NCBI GenBank assembly: GCA_031273985.1
Contig: JAISQV010000172.1
Coordinates: 1 to 6,542 of the forward strand
DNA from: Spirochaetaceae bacterium
GTDB taxonomy: Bacteria > Spirochaetota > Spirochaetia > Treponematales > Breznakiellaceae
Direction of reading: 5' to 3'
DNA: 6,542 bases
This document shows positions 4,052 through 6,542 of the stretch, one piece after another. The position numbers and the translations under genes are program-made. Position 1 is the first letter of the stretch. Each line of letters opens with the position of its first letter. The notes beneath the pieces are model-generated. The model was not told the origin of the DNA. It did not search any database and worked only from the letters and a program-made list of their open reading frames with translations.

Positions 4052-5229
4052 CTCCCCCCGCTTCCCAGAATCTCGTCCAGGGGGCTGGGGACGCGGGAGA
4101 TTCTGGTGCGGGTAACGTGGGTGTAGCGTTCCGTGGTTCGGATGGAGGCGTGCCCCAGGAGTTCCCCGATGTATCTGATGTTGGTGCCGGATTCCAGGAG
4201 ATGCGTAGCAAAACTGTGGCGGAGGCTGTGGATGGAAGCGTCCTTCGCTATGCCCGCCTTACTCAGGGCCTCGCTGAAGATTCGCTGGGCGCTGCGTATG
4301 GAAAGGTGATCCCCGGAAGCGGCGCCGGGGAAGATCCAGCCTTCCCTGTCCCAGTCAAAATAGTGATCCTCCAGGTAGGCTACGACCTGCTCCGAGAGCA
4401 GCGTGAGGCGGTCCTTTCGCCCCTTCCCCATGCGCACGGTGAGGGTCTTGCGGCGGGGGTCCAGGTCTTCCCGCCGGAGGGCGACAACTTCGCTCACCCG
4501 GAGGCCCGATGCGTAGACCATCATGAGGAGGAGGCGGTGCCTGGGGTTTCGCAGGGCTTCAAGCAGGGCCTTTATCTCGCTTCGGGAGAGCACCACGGGA
4601 AGGCGCCTGTCCTGCCGGGGGCGCGCCTGATCCGCCACTATGTCCCGGCCCGCCACTTCCCGGTAAAAGAATTTCAGCGCGCTCAGCGCAAGGTTCATGC
4701 TGGAAGCGGAGTAGCGCAGTTCCCGTTCCGTCCGGGCCATGTAAGCCTTCACGTCCCGGCCCTGCATCTCTTCCGGGGGCTTGCCCGCGTCGGCGCAGAG
4801 GAAGCGGTTGTACTGAACGTAGGCCGCTATGGTGCGGGGGCTGTACTTGCGGGAGCGGAGTTCCGTCTCAAGCCGCTCCCGCCAGGCTTCCGAAAAGAGG
4901 CCCCGCTCCGGCGGGGGCCGCCGCCCTTCCCCGGCCCGGCCCGGCCAATCCGGCATCGTCCAGCCCGCCTCCTCCGGCAGGTCCGCGGGGAAGGCGAAAC
5001 CGCCCACGCTGAGGGGCCGGGGGAGTTCCGGGTTCACCGCCACATAGGGCATACCGTCCAGAACACGGAGCAGCGCCTCTCCCTGCTCCCGCCCCAGGAT
5101 AAACTGGCGGGCCCCGCTATCCCAGCGGCCAAGCTTCGCGCGCCCTATTTTGGCGAAAAGGCCGGGATCGTAATCAAAAAAGGGAACCCGCAGCGTTTCC
5201 CCTTCGTAAAAAAGATAGACCACTCTCAT
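4039..5229 (-). CDS. Tyrosine recombinase/integrase (XerC/XerD-like) with extra N-terminal domain
   Basis: The 396-residue product catalyses DNA strand exchange through a 3'-phosphotyrosine. Catalytic residues are all present: Arg244 (SGLRVSEV), Lys269 (GKGRKDR), His334 and Arg337 (HSLRHSFATHLLESG), His360 (LLGHASIRTTE) and Tyr369 (ERYTHV). A core-binding SAM-like domain occupies about 112-196. About 100 extra N-terminal residues include LGRWDSGARQFIL, resembling the 'G..W....r.w' domain at the front of some integrases. This explains why it is longer than XerC/D (~300). The segment between the catalytic Lys and HxxR lacks the insertion typical of integron integrases. The start at 5229 has GGAG 6 nt upstream; an upstream ATG at 5277 would encode a palindrome. 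It ends SNK-stop inside a heptad block. It may be a mobile-element integrase or a Xer homologue; its target is unknown. Confidence 0.92.
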   Translation of the reverse strand: MRVVYLFYEGETLRVPFFDYDPGLFAKIGRAKLGRWDSGARQFILGREQGEALLRVLDGMPYVAVNPELPRPLSVGGFAFPADLPEEAGWTMPDWPGRAGEGRRPPPERGLFSEAWRERLETELRSRKYSPRTIAAYVQYNRFLCADAGKPPEEMQGRDVKAYMARTERELRYSASSMNLALSALKFFYREVAGRDIVADQARPRQDRRLPVVLSRSEIKALLEALRNPRHRLLLMMVYASGLRVSEVVALRREDLDPRRKTLTVRMGKGRKDRLTLLSEQVVAYLEDHYFDWDREGWIFPGAASGDHLSIRSAQRIFSEALSKAGIAKDASIHSLRHSFATHLLESGTNIRYIGELLGHASIRTTERYTHVTRTRISRVPSPLDEILGSGGRSNK

Positions 5230-5241
5230 GCCCTTCTCCCC

Positions 5242-5268
5242 GCGCCAGGGTCCGGAGGGCCCTGGCGC
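5242..5268. repeat. Palindrome in the recombinase leader
   Basis: GCGCCAGGGTCC (5242-5253) pairs with GGGCCCTGGCGC (5257-5268) around a GGA loop, with one G-T wobble in 12 pairs. It lies just upstream of the recombinase ribosome-binding site on the minus strand. It shares arm length and loop with the 1273-1299 palindrome. If transcribed it would form a hairpin near the ribosome-binding site. Confidence 0.7.
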
Positions 5269-5368
5269 AAACCACATGGCGGCCTAAGGCATAGCGGCTT
5301 TTGCCGAAAAAAGCAAGGCTGCCGGAAGCGAAGGCAGGAATCCCGTCAGGGGCATAGCAAGCGCCGTC

Positions 5369-5398
5369 TTGACACCCGGCGCCCGCGGGGGCTATAAA
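5369..5398 (+). promoter_or_regulatory. Promoter of the rpsP operon
   Basis: TTGACA at 5369-5374 and TATAAA at 5393-5398 are 18 bp apart with a very GC-rich spacer. Transcription would start near 5405, leaving a leader of about 107 nt. The leader ends with a small hairpin (TGCCG/CGGCA, 5480-5493) 7 nt before a strong AGGAGG (5501-5506). Confidence 0.7.
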
Positions 5399-5511
5399 AG
5401 AGTTTCAGGATCTGTATTTCCAACCTGCCGGGGCGTCTGTCCGGGACCTCCGGGGCGGGATGATCATCGGTTCCGGACCTGCCGGTTTCGGCAAGACTTG
5501 AGGAGGATTGA

Positions 5512-5760
5512 ATGAGCGCTGCTATCAGGCTAAAGAAATTTGGGAGCAAGAAACGGCCCTACTATCGCATCGTGGTGATGGACAAAAAGGCCGCCCGGGA
5601 CGGCAAGACCATTGAGGAACTTGGCTACTATCACCCCATAGAGGCCGAGGACCGGCAAATCAGTTTTGACGCCCTCAAGGTCCGCTCCTGGGTTGATAAG
5701 GGCGCCGAGGTAAGCGACACGGTCCGCAAGATACTTAACAAGAAACAATTTTCCCTCTAG
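5512..5760 (+). CDS. rpsP: 30S ribosomal protein S16
   Basis: This 82-residue component of the small subunit binds 16S rRNA early in assembly. The family signature is obvious from the start: AIRLKKFGSKKRPYYRIVVM (4-23), DKKAARDGKTIEELGYYHP (24-42), then ISFDALKVRSWVDKGAEVSD. Length is normal. The ATG has AGGAGG 5 nt upstream. It is the first gene after a strong promoter, followed by khpA (115 nt later) and rimM, the usual order in many bacteria, with trmD and rplS expected beyond the window. The tail after the conserved domain is short. Confidence 0.98.
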   Translation: MSAAIRLKKFGSKKRPYYRIVVMDKKAARDGKTIEELGYYHPIEAEDRQISFDALKVRSWVDKGAEVSDTVRKILNKKQFSL

Positions 5761-5798
5761 CCCTCATCTTCTATAGGTAAGGTCCCCCTGAGAGTCCG

Positions 5799-5846
5799 CC
5801 CCGCCCCGGCGGGGTCCGATCCCCGCAAGACGTATTTTCCGGGGAT
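5799..5846 (+). promoter_or_regulatory. Two hairpins in the rpsP-khpA spacer
   Basis: CCCCGC/GCGGGG (5799-5804/5809-5814, loop of 4) is followed by ATCCCCG/CGGGGAT (5819-5825/5840-5846, loop of 14). The spacer is long (115 nt) for an operon that is often tightly packed. No T run follows the stems, so they are more likely RNA-stability or ribosomal-protein-binding elements than terminators (inference). Confidence 0.45.
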
Positions 5847-5875
5847 TCCGGCTGTATGTGTGAAGGAGCACAGTT

Positions 5876-6109
5876 ATGGAGAAAGATCTGGTTGAATATG
5901 TCGTGAAGTCCCTGGTGGACGATGCCTCGCAGGTTAGCGTCAGCGTGGTGGAGGGCGAAAAATCCACGATCCTTGAGCTGAAGGTTGCCCCGGATGACAT
6001 AGGCAAGGTCATAGGAAAGCACGGGCGCATAGCCAAGGCGATCAGGACGGTGCTTCAGGCGGCTTCCGCCAGGTCGGGGAAGCATACGGTCTTGGAGATT
6101 CTGGACTGA
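5876..6109 (+). CDS. khpA: KH-domain RNA-binding protein KhpA
   Basis: The 77-residue product consists of a single KH domain. The nucleic-acid-binding GxxG loop is GKHG at 47-50 in DDIGKVIGKHGRIAKAIRTV, followed by the expected helix and final strand (KHTVLEILD). KhpA (YlqC) pairs with KhpB (Jag) in many bacteria to bind RNAs and influence cell growth and division. It sits between rpsP and rimM as in Firmicutes and spirochaetes. The ATG has AAGGAG 7 nt upstream. The length is normal and nothing is missing. Confidence 0.95.
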   Translation: MEKDLVEYVVKSLVDDASQVSVSVVEGEKSTILELKVAPDDIGKVIGKHGRIAKAIRTVLQAASARSGKHTVLEILD

Positions 6110-6148
6110 ACCCGCCGGTATCCGCGCCGGGAAAACGATCAACCGCTT

Positions 6149-6181
6149 TATAATGGCCCTATAATGGTTCTACAATGATCG
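6149..6181 (+). repeat. Threefold 11-bp repeat spanning the rimM start, creating two coupled mini-ORFs
   Basis: The units are TATAATGGCCC (6149-6159), TATAATGGTTC (6160-6170) and TACAATGATCG (6171-6181). Each contains an ATG: the first opens M-A-L-stop (6153-6164), the second M-V-L-Q-stop (6164-6178), and the third is the rimM start (6175). Each stop overlaps the next ATG (TAATG, then ATGA). The first two units also contain perfect TATAAT hexamers; the second would start transcription about 2-3 nt before rimM. Confidence 0.7.
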
Positions 6182-6542
6182 GCCGCTTTGTGCTGGGGCA
6201 TCTGGGCGCCCCCTTCGGCCTCAGGGGGCATATCAAATTCCGCCCCTGGTCCGGCGATACGGGCCGGATTCTTGCCTTGAAGCAGGTAACGCTGCGCCGC
6301 TCCGGGGAGGAGCGCCCCTACACCCTGGAGGAGGCCGCCGGGGCCGGAGCGGAACTGCGGCTCAAATTCCGGGGCATAGACAGCCCCGAAGCGGCCCGGG
6401 CCCTTTCCGGGGCCGAAGTCCTTATCAGCCGGGAGGAGGCCGGGGAGCCCCAGCCCGGAGAGTACTATGTGGAAGATCTGCGGAACCTGGAAGTGGTGGC
6501 CCTGCCCCAGGGGGGGGAGGCGGGGCTGGACGATCCGGCCCT
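6175..6542 (+). CDS. rimM: Ribosome maturation factor RimM, 5' part (runs off the window)
   Basis: 122 codons are visible and the frame is open to the end. RimM helps mature the 3' domain (head) of the 30S subunit and binds S19. The N-terminal domain is recognisable in GRFVLGHLGAPFGLRGHIKF (3-22; family pattern G-x-H-G-x-x-G-x-x-x-V). The central FRGIDSPEAARALSGAEVLI (65-84) corresponds to the usual 'G..dr..Ae.L.G..l.v'. The EYYVEDLRNLEV segment (96-107) is the start of the C-terminal PRC-barrel. No Shine-Dalgarno precedes the ATG at 6175; initiation probably depends on the 11-bp repeat structure there. It is the third gene of the rpsP operon, 65 nt after khpA. Confidence 0.93.
   Translation, partial: MIGRFVLGHLGAPFGLRGHIKFRPWSGDTGRILALKQVTLRRSGEERPYTLEEAAGAGAELRLKFRGIDSPEAARALSGAEVLISREEAGEPQPGEYYVEDLRNLEVVALPQGGEAGLDDPA

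Noticed and set aside
5230..5277. Upstream start for the recombinase (MWFAPG...)
   Set aside because: The extension is encoded by a palindrome and lacks a ribosome-binding site, whereas the ATG at 5229 has GGAG at good spacing.
4117..5397. 426-codon plus-strand ORF opposite the recombinase
   Set aside because: Antisense shadow of a gene with a complete catalytic set; no domain recognisable.

Overview
The window looks like a piece of a Treponema-type spirochaete chromosome. This is an inference from the gene content: an RF1 followed by PrmC, an FGE-fold lipoprotein with a spirochaete-style lipobox, a free-standing S23-type four-helix-bundle gene, and rpsP-khpA-rimM. A gut or termite-gut treponeme is plausible. 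Housekeeping genes at both ends are GC-rich. The middle is an accessory island with simple repeats and one clearly AT-richer gene.

Layout. Positions 1-1105 (minus strand) carry prfA (peptide release factor 1) and, five bases after its stop, the first nine codons of prmC, whose product methylates the release factors. Positions 1106-1870 hold no credible gene. They contain a G-rich tract, a cluster of hairpin palindromes, a 145-bp element of repeated AATCCGTG boxes inside a 10-bp inverted repeat, a second inverted-repeat unit holding a promoter-like sequence and four tandem GACCCAA heptads, and the first block of A/T heptads.

Positions 1811-4051 look like a row of cassettes. (i) Two overlapping membrane/coiled-coil ORFs share one ribosome-binding site (1875-2270 and 1879-2307). 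(ii) A 348-residue FGE/SUMF1-fold lipoprotein follows (2435-3481), and its last ~30 codons read like the variable region of a diversity-generating retroelement (DGR) target. (iii) An S23-type four-helix-bundle gene lies at 3642-3989. (iv) A tyrosine recombinase runs on the minus strand at 4039-5229. Junctions carry 7-bp repeats, (Y)TTATTA-like before genes and AARTAAR-like after them. The latter run into the gene ends, so that four genes finish in NNK, NNK, NKK or SNK with the stop codon supplied by the repeat.

Positions 5369-6542 (plus strand) are the start of the conserved ribosomal-protein S16 operon: promoter, rpsP, khpA and the 5' part of rimM. The rimM start lies in a threefold 11-bp repeat that creates two tiny upstream reading frames coupled to it.

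The most interesting points are the DGR-like variable C-terminus, the fully overlapping gene pair, and the heptad repeats that bracket each accessory gene and provide its stop codon. No reverse transcriptase or template repeat lies in this window, so the DGR reading depends on the rest of the genome.
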